Source of the DNA: CAVTTH01 sp963737545
GTDB taxonomy: Bacteria; Verrucomicrobiota; Verrucomicrobiia; Chthoniobacterales; UBA10450
Reading direction: 5' to 3'
NCBI GenBank assembly: GCA_963737545.1
Contig: CAVTTH010000005.1
Span: 1-64,000, forward strand
DNA length: 64,000 nt
The notes under the pieces are model-generated. The model searched no databases, was not told the DNA's origin, and saw nothing but the letters and a program-made list of their open reading frames with translations. The position numbers were made by a program, and so were the translations under genes. Shown here piece by piece: positions 37,825 through 46,105 of the stretch (positions are counted from its first letter, which is position 1; each line of letters starts with the position of its first letter).

Positions 37825-37849
37825 ACTTGAATGCTTAAAGCATTCAAGT
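37825..37849. repeat. 25-nt palindrome, copy 2 of the ACTTGA family
   Basis: ACTTGAATGCTT, one base, then AAGCATTCAAGT, its exact reverse complement. It opens module B of the array. Confidence 0.85.
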
Positions 37850-38059
37850 TTCTGCGCGGCTTCCGAGGTTCATCTCAAGTATTGACGATTGTGTACTTTA
37901 AGAATTGATGTTCCCAAAAGGACACTTCTTCAGCATAGCGCAGCCAAGTTTTTGCCAGCACCCGCACCCAGGCGATGTTTTCCGGCCCCGTTGAATTCTT
38001 ACAGCCGATTGCCGTCTCAGAAACGAAGCGACAGGGAGTTAACAACCGGGAGTATTGTT

Positions 38060-38155
38060 ATGATGGAACCAACGGTAACGCAAAGCGGGGCGCTCTATCT
38101 GGCGCAGCACAAAATTCCAACCGGACGGCGCGGGCTTGTCCGCCGACGTAATTAA
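38060..38155 (+). CDS. Putative 31-residue peptide, array copy 2
   Basis: Same length and the same amino-acid sequence as copy 1 (MMEPTVTQSG to VRRRN), with four silent codon changes and a different stop codon (TAA). The GGGAG leader element is kept seven bases before the ATG even though the sequence just upstream changed (GTTAACAACC in place of GTAG). That pattern supports translation. Confidence 0.5.
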   Translation: MMEPTVTQSGALYLAQHKIPTGRRGLVRRRN

Positions 38156-38190
38156 ATGCCGTAGATGTGAAATGTGAAATGCGGTCGAAC

Positions 38191-38215
38191 ACTTGAATGC
38201 TTAAAGCATTCAAGT
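38191..38215. repeat. 25-nt palindrome, copy 3 of the ACTTGA family
   Basis: Identical to the copy at 37825: ACTTGAATGCTT, A, AAGCATTCAAGT. Confidence 0.85.
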
Positions 38216-38407
38216 TTCTGCGCGGCTTCCGAGGTTCATCTCAAGCGTTGACGATTGTGTATTCCGAGAATTGATGCTGTAGAAAACCGTCGTGGAGCAT
38301 CTCGAAACCAAACCAAAGCGCCTCTCAAGCATGCATCGTAAGAAACTCCGCTGCGCCCGATCGCGATATACGTGAGTCACGTATATCATCTGCTAATGCG
38401 GGCGAAC

Positions 38408-38432
38408 ACTTGAAGGCGTAAAGCATTCACGT
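38408..38432. repeat. 25-nt palindrome, degenerate copy 4 of the ACTTGA family
   Basis: ACTTGAAGGCGT then AAAGCATTCACGT; compared with the other module B copies three bases have changed and the pairing is partly lost. Confidence 0.7.
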
Positions 38433-38723
38433 TTTTGCGCGGCTCCCGACGTTCATCTCAAGCGTTGACGGCTGTGTGTTTTGAGAATTGACGCTGTAGA
38501 AAACTGTCGTGAAGCATCTCGAAAACCAAACCAAAGCGCCTCTCAAGCATGCATCGCAAGCGGCTTACGATGATTCAAATTTAGCATCGCGCTTCGCCTC
38601 GGCGAATCTTCGATCGGAGAGCCCGATCCACCTTGCGCTCTCCTGAAACTCTCTGGCCCCGTTGAATTCTTACAGCCGTTTGCCGTCTCAGACACGAAAC
38701 GACAGGGAGTAGGGAGTATTGTT

Positions 38724-38906
38724 ATGATGGAACCAACGGTAACGCAGAGCGGGGCGCTCTATCTGGCGCAGCACAAAATTCCAACCGGACGCTGCGGACT
38801 TGTTCGTCGATTCGCCCAGGGAGCACGCGCGCAAAAGAATCTTCGGCTACGGCCATCCAGAATCTTGTTTCTGTGGCCGCGACTCGCGCAACCCACCAGT
38901 CGTTGA
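38724..38906 (+). pseudogene. Third, altered copy of the 31-residue peptide ORF
   Basis: The first 28 codons match copies 1 and 2: CGG to CGC, CTG to CTT and GTC to GTT are silent, CGC to TGC changes Arg to Cys. After GTTCGTCGA the sequence is unrelated and the frame runs on to 38906 without the normal stop, so this copy has lost its end. It marks the right border of the array. Confidence 0.45.
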
Positions 38907-38981
38907 TCTTCCAAAAAGCCGACGATAGATTCATTCGTGCGTTAAAAATGCGCCGCACCCCGCCGAAAAACGTCGTTGGAA

Positions 38982-39006
38982 ACTCGACTGGTTAAACCAG
39001 TCAAGT
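38982..39006. repeat. 25-nt palindrome, copy 5 of the ACTTGA family
   Basis: ACTCGACTGGTT, one base, AACCAGTCAAGT; arms complementary except one G-T type mismatch. It lies outside the array, about 170 bases to its right, upstream of the 3' end of the winged-helix gene. Confidence 0.8.
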
Positions 39007-39055
39007 CTGACGAGACGCGAAACCTTCATCCCAGAGTTCAGGCGGGTTGCTGAGG

Positions 39056-39436
39056 TCAGTTCATATCATGGTGAGATCGGTGATCGGTCCTAACCTTTTC
39101 GGCGCTATGCTGGCGCTGTCGGTGTTGCGGGACCATCCGGTTCGCCAGACGCGCGCTCATCTGCACGATACCGAACAAGTGGGAAAAGAGTGGATGGGCG
39201 CGGTCGGCGCGATAGAACCGGTGATATCCGTTGGACCAACTGGTCACGACGCCGACAGCAGTAAGCGTAGCCAACTCCTCCTGGACAGTTCGCAAAGCCA
39301 GACCGCTCAACGTCATTAATTCGCGGACATAACGCTCCTTCTTCGGGTCGACGAAAAGCAGGCGGAGGATTTCGGCGCGGACCTTCGGGAACAATAGATC
39401 AAGCAGCGGCAACTTTGCTCGCTGGGCAACTTGCAT
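39056..39436 (-). CDS. Winged-helix transcriptional regulator
   Basis: 126 residues from MQVAQRAKLPLLDLLFPKV. The central part reads RAEILRLLFVDPKKERYVRE, LMTLSGLALRTVQEELATL and GVVTSWSNGYHRFYRADRAH: an ArsR/MarR-like winged helix with wing and recognition helix. The same domain is often found N-terminal to nucleotidyltransferases of toxin-antitoxin type, but no such partner follows here. The ATG at 39436 was chosen as the domain start; the frame stays open upstream through a short hairpin (CTGCCGCTGAGACAGCGGCAG split near 39450-39470). Confidence 0.75.
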   Translation of the reverse strand: MQVAQRAKLPLLDLLFPKVRAEILRLLFVDPKKERYVRELMTLSGLALRTVQEELATLTAVGVVTSWSNGYHRFYRADRAHPLFSHLFGIVQMSARLANRMVPQHRQRQHSAEKVRTDHRSHHDMN

Positions 39437-39515
39437 GCGTCTCTCCGTTCTGCCGCTGAGACAGCGGCAGCAACAACCTGGCGGTACAATATTTCCCTCT
39501 GAATGAAAGACGGCG

Positions 39516-39746
39516 TTGGACAGCAAGATTCGAAGATCTGAAAAGTCGCGGCGGGGATATTTGGTCACGCATCATAGCTGGCAATGGTGGCCCATTTTCT
39601 TAATGCCCTTCGCGCTCATCGGCGGATTAGTGGCCTTTCGCATCTGGCACGAGCTCCCGGCGGCGACGCGCGATTACATCAACAACGTCGAACGGAAAGG
39701 CTCGGCAACGCGAACCGAGCAGCGCCGGCAGGTTACCGTTCCATAG
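39516..39746 (+). CDS. Small membrane protein, hypothetical
   Basis: 76 residues with one clear helix (WWPIFLMPFALIGGLVAFRI) and a basic soluble tail. The real start may be later than 39516, since the first ~18 residues are not protein-like and overlap the regulator's upstream region. An overlapping frame is less convincing. It precedes the aldo/keto reductase by about 65 bases. Confidence 0.4.
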   Translation: MDSKIRRSEKSRRGYLVTHHSWQWWPIFLMPFALIGGLVAFRIWHELPAATRDYINNVERKGSATRTEQRRQVTVP

Positions 39747-39810
39747 GCGGAGCGCGCAAACGAAGTCCGTCCGCATTGACAGCAGTTTGCGTGGACGTAC
39801 GGTTCGCTTT

Positions 39811-40815
39811 ATGGCTGACAAATCTTCAGGATCGACGCGAAGTTCAACAGATCACGGCGTCACGCGCCGAAAATTTCTTGGAACGACTCTCGCAGGCGGA
39901 GCTACCGTCCTGGCGGGAGGATTGATGTTCCAAAAGTTTGCGGCGGCAGCGGATCCGGCGACGAATACTTCCTTTCTCCTCGGCGGCGATCTTTCGGTTA
40001 ATCGGCTCGGATTTGGCGCGATGCGCCTCACGGGCGAGGGGATCTGGGGCTGGCCGGCCGATCGCGGGAACGCGTTGAAAGTGTTGCGGAAGGCAGTCGA
40101 GCTGGGTGTGAACTTCATCGATACAGCCGACGCCTATGGTCCCGACGTGAGTGAACTGTTGATCGCGGAAGCGCTTCATCCATATCCCGCTGGGCTGGTG
40201 ATTGCGACGAAAGGGGGGCATACCCGGCCGGGCCCTAACCAGTGGGTGCCCAACGGCCGGCCGGAATATCTGACGAAATGTGTCGAGGGGAGTCTGAAGC
40301 GATTAAAGCTGGAACGAATTGATCTGTATCAACTGCATCGCATCGATCGAAACGTGCCGGTTGAAGAGTCGTTAGGCGCACTGAAGAAAATGCAGGAGGC
40401 CGGCAAAATCCGGCATGTTGGATTGTCGGAGGTGACGACGAAGGAGATTGAGCAGTCCAAAAAAGTTCTCCCGATCGTCAGCATTCAGAACCAGTACAAC
40501 ATCGCGGACCGCAAGTCGGAAGATGCGTTGAATTACTGCGAAAAGGAGAAACTTGGGTTCATCCCGTGGGCTCCGATCGGCGGAAGCAGAAGTTCGTTTG
40601 CCAGGTCCGGCAATCCGCTGGAAGCCGAAGCGAAACGTCATGGCGTTAGTGCTGTCCAGCTCGCACTCGCGTGGCTCCTCCAGCGATCCCCGGTGATGCT
40701 GCCGATCCCGGGCACGTCCTCTCTCGCTCATCTGGAAGAAAACATGGCCGCGGCGAAGATCCAGCTCACCGCGGCCGACTGGAAGACGATCGAAGCTGTC
40801 GCGCAGCGAGCCTGA
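39811..40815 (+). CDS. Tat-exported aldo/keto reductase
   Basis: About 334 residues. The N-terminus carries a twin-arginine signal (TRRKFLGTTLAGGATVLAGG), unusual for this normally cytoplasmic family but common in related verrucomicrobial and planctomycete proteins. The TIM-barrel motifs are present: LGFGAMRLTG, FIDTADAYG with catalytic Asp and Tyr, IATKGG with Lys, DLYQLHRID with His, and the NADPH region IPGTSS. Substrate unknown. The ATG at 39811 gives MADKSS before the Tat motif. Confidence 0.9.
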   Translation: MADKSSGSTRSSTDHGVTRRKFLGTTLAGGATVLAGGLMFQKFAAAADPATNTSFLLGGDLSVNRLGFGAMRLTGEGIWGWPADRGNALKVLRKAVELGVNFIDTADAYGPDVSELLIAEALHPYPAGLVIATKGGHTRPGPNQWVPNGRPEYLTKCVEGSLKRLKLERIDLYQLHRIDRNVPVEESLGALKKMQEAGKIRHVGLSEVTTKEIEQSKKVLPIVSIQNQYNIADRKSEDALNYCEKEKLGFIPWAPIGGSRSSFARSGNPLEAEAKRHGVSAVQLALAWLLQRSPVMLPIPGTSSLAHLEENMAAAKIQLTAADWKTIEAVAQRA

Positions 40816-40900
40816 GGCTGGATGTTTGGGGCCGGTGCCTCGGGGTTAGCGCACTGATTAGACTTGACCGCCTGATTGAATCGGCGGATGCGAATAGTTG

Positions 40901-42239
40901 ATGCCACAGGTCGGCGAGAATTGCCTAACGAGCCGTACACTGACGAGATCGGCTTTCGCGGAGAACGCGATCCCGGCAGCGGTTGGAAGCACAGCGCCGT
41001 TGCCTTCTCCCTGGGTGCGCGGTCCAGCCTGGGACGGGTTCTGGATGCTCAGCGCGCTTTGGCTGGCCCCGATCATTCTCTGGCTCTCGCATGGATACTC
41101 CGACCCCGAGGACAGCCCTCTCGATCTGCTGTATTTCGGCCTGACCGCGCTGTTCTGGATCGGCCATCGATTGTGCAGCACTTACCTGGCTTATTGCACC
41201 GAGGCCTATCGGCCGCTCCTGCGATTGCAGCCGATCCGGTTCGTTGTCCTTCCGTTGCTGGTAACCGCCGGGTGCTTTGCTGTTTTCCTTCCATCCGACT
41301 CGGCGTTGCCGTGGAGCCGCGAGGAACGTTTGGTGGCGCTTGCAATTCTCGATTACGTCTTTGTGACGTATCACTTTGCCGCGCAGCATTTCGGCGCGCT
41401 GTCTCTCTACCGCATGCGGGTCGGTCGGAGCGCCTGCACTCGCACGAGAAAAATGGATCGCATCTTCGCGCTCGGGGTCGGCGGTGTTCTTGTTTTCCTC
41501 GCCGACATTCTCGCCGGAGCGGTTGCCTATCAGGACCGATGGGTCGATCGCTGGGCTTTCTCTGACTGGCTTGTTTCGTCGCAGGACGGGATCCGGGCAG
41601 GCGGCACCGTTGCGCTAGTGATCGCGACAGCCGCAATTTTGTTTGTGGAGCTACGCTCGCCGCGATGGTCGCTCCCGCGCAGTACTTTACGTTTTGGGAA
41701 TCGCGGCCATGGTCGCCCTCGCTCTCCGCCCGCGGAGTCTGTTTCTTTTCCTGGTGATCTGGACTTCGCAGCACTGGATCCTCGCGACGGGACTTGCTTC
41801 CCAAACACCGATCGGCGAACCGGCTCCGGCGTGCGGTGTTGTGCGCCGCGTGCTCCACGCGTTAAACACGCGTCCGTGGGCGCTCGTGCTTCTTCTCGTA
41901 GTCGTGTCGCTCATCCTCCTGCCGCTCTTCGAGGTCGAAGGGAACAGGGAGGACGGTACCTATTATGGGGACCGGATATTCGGCGCTCTCGCGACCGGAT
42001 TGCGCACGTCCTCGTGGGTGCCAGCGCTGCTGGCCCTCGGCTTCGCGACAGGTTTCATTCACTACCTCCTGGACCGAAGCATTTATCGACTTTCAAATCC
42101 CCAGGTTCGCGCGGCGGCGCGCGGCCTTCTTGCTCGAACCGACAAGACAGTTTTGCCTTCGAAATATTTCGCCGGCGAACCGGGAAGTTTACCGCCTCAA
42201 TTCGGGATGGGCGAGATTCCGACCGCGAGTCGCAGATAA
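40901..42239 (+). pseudogene. Polytopic membrane protein of unknown function, one frame break
   Basis: Two frames join near 41685 to give about 445 residues with nine or ten helices (FWMLSALWLAPIILWLSHGY, LLDLLYFGLTALFWIGHRL, LVALAILDYVFVTYHFAAQHF; then VLGIAAMVALALRPRSLFLF and LVIWTSQHWILATGLAS). Histidines on helices (YHFAAQHFG, SQHWILATG, GFIHYLLD) recall metal- or heme-binding membrane proteins, but no family is recognised. A single extra base explains the break. Confidence 0.7.
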
Positions 42240-42324
42240 TTTGAAACTCGGAGAACGTGCGAAACCGACGAGGCGTCGCTTTGGTATCGCCTTTTGCGAT
42301 CGTTCCATGTAATGGCGCGGTCGT

Positions 42325-42666
42325 ATGTACGAGCGTAGAACACAACCTCTCCTCAGGGCCGCGGCATTTAGAAAGCGGGTCGCTCGCCATTTTGTGCTCG
42401 CCCTTTTTGTCGTCGGAGGCGGTCTTGGGATCGGAGTGCTCGGATATCGCTTCATCGCGAACCTGAACTGGGTGGACTCGTTCTTGAACGCTTCAATGAT
42501 CCTCGGAGGGATGGGCCCGGTAGACACTCTTCAATCTTCGGCGGCGAAGATATTTGCCGGATGTTATGCGTTGTTTTCCGGGCTCGCCTTTATCAGTATC
42601 GCGGCGCTCATCGTGGCCCCGTTCGCTCACCGCCTTTTGCACCGCTTCCACATCGACAAAGGATAA
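42325..42666 (+). CDS. Small three-helix membrane protein with a pore-like loop
   Basis: 113 residues. Helix 1 is HFVLALFVVGGGLGIGVLGY, then a loop WVDSFLNASMILGGMGPV, then helices KIFAGCYALFSGLAFISIAAL and VAPFAHRLLHRF. The layout, two helices around a re-entrant GGMGP loop, resembles small ion-channel-like proteins, but no TVGYG-type filter is present. Function unknown. It follows the membrane protein gene by about 85 bases. Confidence 0.7.
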   Translation: MYERRTQPLLRAAAFRKRVARHFVLALFVVGGGLGIGVLGYRFIANLNWVDSFLNASMILGGMGPVDTLQSSAAKIFAGCYALFSGLAFISIAALIVAPFAHRLLHRFHIDKG

Positions 42667-42690
42667 ATAACATTCCTGTCAGAACTCGGA

Positions 42691-43380
42691 TCAGAGTAGC
42701 CGAACCGCCGTCACGGCGATGCGGCCACTAAAGCAGACGTCGACATCCGCTCCAGTTGTGCGATGCCGGAGGTTGTAATCGCCGGCATAATAGAGACCGG
42801 TCTCTTCTTCGTGCCGATAGTTGAGCGGCAGCGGCTTCGGATCGAGCGGGCACCAGACAACTTCTGGATCGGCGACGTTCGGCGAAAGCAGCGGCAGATT
42901 TACATTATAAAACAATCCTGACTCAATCGGCTTCGATAGCAGATCGAGAAGGACCGGGATGACCCAGCGCGTCGCGCGTTCCCAATCGAACGCGACGCCG
43001 CTCTTTCGATAGTGCGACACAGCAATACCGGGCCAACCGTGAAGCACGGCTTCCCGAACGGCGGCCACAGTCCCCGAGTAGTAAACGTCGGCGCCGAGAT
43101 TTGCGCCGTGATTGATGCCACTGAGCACCCATGTCGCATCCGGGACCAGATGAAGCAAACCGAGGCGAGTGCAATCGGCTGGCGTGCCGTGGATCGCAAA
43201 ACGCTGCTCGCCGCGCGGCTCGATCCGAACCCCGTCATGCCAGGTCACAGCGTGACTCACACCCGATTGCGGTTCCGCGGGCGCGACCACGATCGGGTCG
43301 CCGATGGTGCGGGCTGCGCTTAGCAACGCATCGAGGCCGGCGGCGTCGATGCCATCGTCATTGGTGAGGAGGAGCTTCAT
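42691..43380 (-). CDS. surE: 5'/3'-nucleotidase SurE
   Basis: About 229 residues starting MKLLLTNDDGIDAAG with the metal-binding Asp8-Asp9 pair. Other family motifs: VVAPAEPQSGVSHAVTW, GTPADCTRLGL, SGINHGANLGADVYYSGTV (Asn and Ser of the active site) and VNLP. It hydrolyses nucleoside monophosphates and acts in stress survival. ATG 43380 was taken because the family begins there. It is convergent to the membrane protein gene and divergent from the GlxA-type regulator. Confidence 0.95.
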   Translation of the reverse strand: MKLLLTNDDGIDAAGLDALLSAARTIGDPIVVAPAEPQSGVSHAVTWHDGVRIEPRGEQRFAIHGTPADCTRLGLLHLVPDATWVLSGINHGANLGADVYYSGTVAAVREAVLHGWPGIAVSHYRKSGVAFDWERATRWVIPVLLDLLSKPIESGLFYNVNLPLLSPNVADPEVVWCPLDPKPLPLNYRHEEETGLYYAGDYNLRHRTTGADVDVCFSGRIAVTAVRLL

Positions 43381-43579
43381 GTATGGCAAAAGCGAACGTT
43401 CAACCCGCCTACGCCAGGAGCTTCGGCGTGGCAAGCGTCCACTTTTCCTGCCGTGGCGAATGCGCAGGCGGAACGGTTGAAGTCAGAAAGATAATCGAGT
43501 CTGCGCCCGCGCGCGATGGCACGATTTGTCGGTATCTTCGTCGTAGCGCCATAACCAATTCTCCGTGTATGGTCTTGCC

Positions 43580-44668
43580 ATGACACCACTCCGCATCGGA
43601 TTCATTGGATACAAAAATGCGAACGCGTTTGATCTCGTCGGACCGGCGGAGGCTTTCACCTCGGCGCTGCGCGATAGTGGCCGGGGGAGGATCGAGCGCT
43701 GTTACGAAGTTTTCGTTATTGGCCTAACAAGGCGTTCTTTCGCGGCGGAGTCGGGCATCGTCTTTCAACCGACCGCCACGATCGAGACCGTACCGAAACT
43801 CGACACACTGATCATCCCCGGAGGGTGCGGGCTGCGCTTGCCGGAAATTAACCGCAAGGTCGCGGCGTGGGTTCTGGAGAAGGCGAAGACAACGCGGCGC
43901 GTCGCCTCCGTTTGCACCGGGATTTACGGACTCGCCGCGACAGGGCTGCTTGATGGCCGGCGCGTCACGACGCACTGGCGCTTTGCCGCAAACGCGGCGC
44001 AGCGGTTTCCGAAACTGAAAATGGAACCGAACGCGTTGTTCGTGAAGGATGGGCCATTCTACACTTCGGCTGGAGTAACGGCCGGGATTGATCTCGCCCT
44101 CGCGCTGATCGAGGAGGACTTCGGGTCGAAGGTGGCGCTGAGCGTGGCGCGCGAGATGGTTGTTTACCTGAAACGTTCCGGCGGACAGGAACAGTATTCC
44201 GAGCCGTTGCAATTTCAGACGAAATCGAGCGATCGGTTCGCGGAGCTGGTGGCGTGGATGACGAATAATCCGACCGAAGAGATGTCCGTCGAATCTCTCG
44301 CGCGCCGCGCTTCGCTTTCTCCGCGGCAGTTCTTCCGCCGCTTCAAGGAGCATTTCGGTTCCTCGCCCGGGACCTTTGTCGAAACATTGCGACTGAACGA
44401 AGCCCGGCGTCGTCTTACGGTCGGCGAAACGTCGATTGAGAGCGTGGCCGAATCGGTCGGTTTCAATGGCGCTGATTCATTCCGACGCGCCTTCGAACGC
44501 CGGTTTCGCGTCACGCCAAGCAAGTACCGGCGCAGCTTTGGCCTTCCTTCCGAACGCAGGCCTGACTCGCCTTCGCTCAGTTCGCCGATCGGACGGGCCC
44601 ATTCCGGAGCGAGCGAATTATTATCTTCGAGACGCACCAAACACCGAGCAACGAACGGGAACAAGTGA
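43580..44668 (+). CDS. GlxA-family regulator (DJ-1/PfpI plus AraC domain)
   Basis: About 362 residues. Residues ~1-195 form a DJ-1/PfpI-like domain with the nucleophile-elbow Cys in VASVCTGIYGLAATG; residues ~220-330 form an AraC domain with two helix-turn-helices (MSVESLARRASLSPRQFFRR, TSIESVAESVGFNGADSF, ending RFRVTPSKYRR). The C-terminal ~40 residues are low in complexity. Such regulators sense small metabolites through the degenerate amidase-like domain. It is followed by an exported protein with the same DJ-1 fold, which suggests it controls that gene. Confidence 0.92.
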   Translation: MTPLRIGFIGYKNANAFDLVGPAEAFTSALRDSGRGRIERCYEVFVIGLTRRSFAAESGIVFQPTATIETVPKLDTLIIPGGCGLRLPEINRKVAAWVLEKAKTTRRVASVCTGIYGLAATGLLDGRRVTTHWRFAANAAQRFPKLKMEPNALFVKDGPFYTSAGVTAGIDLALALIEEDFGSKVALSVAREMVVYLKRSGGQEQYSEPLQFQTKSSDRFAELVAWMTNNPTEEMSVESLARRASLSPRQFFRRFKEHFGSSPGTFVETLRLNEARRRLTVGETSIESVAESVGFNGADSFRRAFERRFRVTPSKYRRSFGLPSERRPDSPSLSSPIGRAHSGASELLSSRRTKHRATNGNK

Positions 44669-44714
44669 AGGTCAGATTTTTTTGCCGATACAAAACAACT
44701 AGGAACCCAACACT

Positions 44715-45459
44715 ATGAACAGACGACGATTTCTCACTGCAACCGCAACGGCCGTCTCCGGCTTCGCAGCCCTGCCTGCCACCGGAGCCTCGCTTTCGCC
44801 TAACGAGGCCAACGCCTCCGGGGAGAAAGGAATACCAACGAAGAAATACAAGCTGACGCCGCCCTCCAACGGCAGCATCCCGGTCGCGATCGTCATTTCC
44901 GATGGAGTAAACATCATCGACTTCTCCGGTCCGTGGGGCGTCTTCGACAGCGTCATGCTGCCGCATACCGGCGATGGAATGGGACCAATGCCGTTCGATG
45001 TCTTCAGCGTTTCCGAAAAGACGGAGGTCGTCTCGGCGGGCGGGTTGAAGCTTCTGCCGGGTTACACGTTCGCGAGCATGCCTGCGCCGAAAGTCGTCGT
45101 CATCCCGGCGCAGCAAGGCTCCGACAGTATGATCGAGTGGTTGCGAAAAGTAGCCCCTTCTACGGACGTGACGATGTCGGTCTGTACCGGCGCATTTAAA
45201 CTGGCAAAGGCCGGTCTGCTTTCCGGAAAGGCCGCGACTACGCACCACGAGTTCCTGGACAAACTGCAAGAGGCATATCCTGACATCCAGGTGAAGACGC
45301 GGCGTCAGATTTGTCGAGGGCGAGAAAATTTCGACGGCGGGCGGGCTGACTTCCGGAACCGATCTCGCGCTTCGCGTCGTCGAGCGCTATTTCGGACGCG
45401 AGGTCGCGCAGAAGACTGCTGCATATATGGAGTACCAGGGACGAGGCTGGATTGTCTGA
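44715..45459 (+). pseudogene. Exported DJ-1/PfpI-family protein, one frame break
   Basis: The N-terminus has a Tat-type signal (MNRRRFLTATATAVSGFAAL). The DJ-1 fold follows: IPVAIVISDGVNIIDFSGPW, VVVIPAQQGSD, and the nucleophile region TMSVCTGAFKLAKAGLLSG (Cys). Near 45305 one extra base breaks the frame; beyond it the protein continues FVEGEKISTAGGLTSGTDLA and RVVERYFGREVAQKTA to a stop at 45459. About 247 residues in total. It is a paralogue of the N-terminal domain of the regulator upstream, about 45 bases apart, so the pair likely forms an operon. Confidence 0.85.
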
Positions 45460-45610
45460 TCGCGTCTAAGCAGAGAGCAGCCGTGGGCTGACTAGATCTC
45501 GGTCACGCAACATGCTGCGGTGCGCCGCGTTCAGGCTGACGCATTACGCACGCTTCCTCTTTTCTTCGCTTTGGCTGTCCAGCGGGCGAAAGATTCGGTA
45601 GATTCTGGCG

Positions 45611-46105
45611 ATGAGAGATACCAATCCTCAACGCATACCCGCAGGAGTGGTTGACCCTAACGATGTTGCCTCGATCGATGCGATCATCACCGCCGCCTAC
45701 GACGTTATCTCCGGTCCGGCCGGACAAAAGCGTGATTGGGATCGCGAGCGATCCTTGTTTCTTCCCGGCGCGCGATTGATTCCGACGAGCAGATCTGTTG
45801 ATGCTTTAAGTGCCGGCGATCAAGTGACTCCACAGGTGCTCGACGTTGAAAGCTATATCGCGCGGGTGACCGATCATCTGGAAACGAATGGATTCTTCGA
45901 AATCGAGATCGCGCGTCGGACCGAGCAGTTCGGCCACATCGCTCATGTCTGGAGTACCTACGAATCGCGCCACAAGGCGGACGATCCCGAACCGTTCATG
46001 CGTGGAATCAACAGCATTCAGTTGTTCTTCGACGGTAAACGCTGGTGGATCGTAACGATTTATTGGCAGCACGAGACCGCAGAAAATCCGATCCCGACGA
46101 CGTGA
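45611..46105 (+). CDS. NTF2-like (SnoaL-type) protein
   Basis: 164 residues with the alpha+beta cone fold of the NTF2 superfamily: VASIDAIITAAYDVISGPAG, then RSLFLPGARLIP, VESYIARVTDHLETNGFFE, VWSTYESRH and FFDGKRWWIVTIYWQHE. No signal peptide. It probably binds a small hydrophobic ligand; function unknown. Its stop overlaps the GTG start of the acyltransferase (GTGA). Confidence 0.82.
   Translation: MRDTNPQRIPAGVVDPNDVASIDAIITAAYDVISGPAGQKRDWDRERSLFLPGARLIPTSRSVDALSAGDQVTPQVLDVESYIARVTDHLETNGFFEIEIARRTEQFGHIAHVWSTYESRHKADDPEPFMRGINSIQLFFDGKRWWIVTIYWQHETAENPIPTT

Larger units (their letters stand above)
37475..38810 (+). repeat. Compound repeat array of three alternating modules
   Basis: Module A (about 37570-37792, 37935-38155 and 38647-38810) holds a conserved leader (GGCCCCGTTGAATTCTTACA, then GCCGTCTCAGA) and a 31-codon ORF. 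Module B (37825-37910, 38191-38275, 38408-38492) starts with an ACTTGA palindrome and continues CGCGGCTTCCGAGGTTCATC, then a TTGACG and GAGAATTGA end. Module C (38276-38342, 38493-38560) reads AAGCGCCTCTCAAGCATGCA. Thus P3-to-C1 and P4-to-C2 are one ~152-bp direct repeat. The order is A-B-A-B-C-B-C-A. No transposase is in or near the array. Nothing I recognise explains it. Confidence 0.85.

Noticed and set aside
37475..38810. CRISPR array as an explanation for the repeats.
   Set aside because: Units are 70-220 bp, not evenly spaced, with an ORF and palindromes; no cas genes are present.
38722..38958. 78-codon minus-strand frame opposite array copy 3.
   Set aside because: Lies antisense to the conserved peptide module; the plus strand shows the silent-change pattern, this strand does not.
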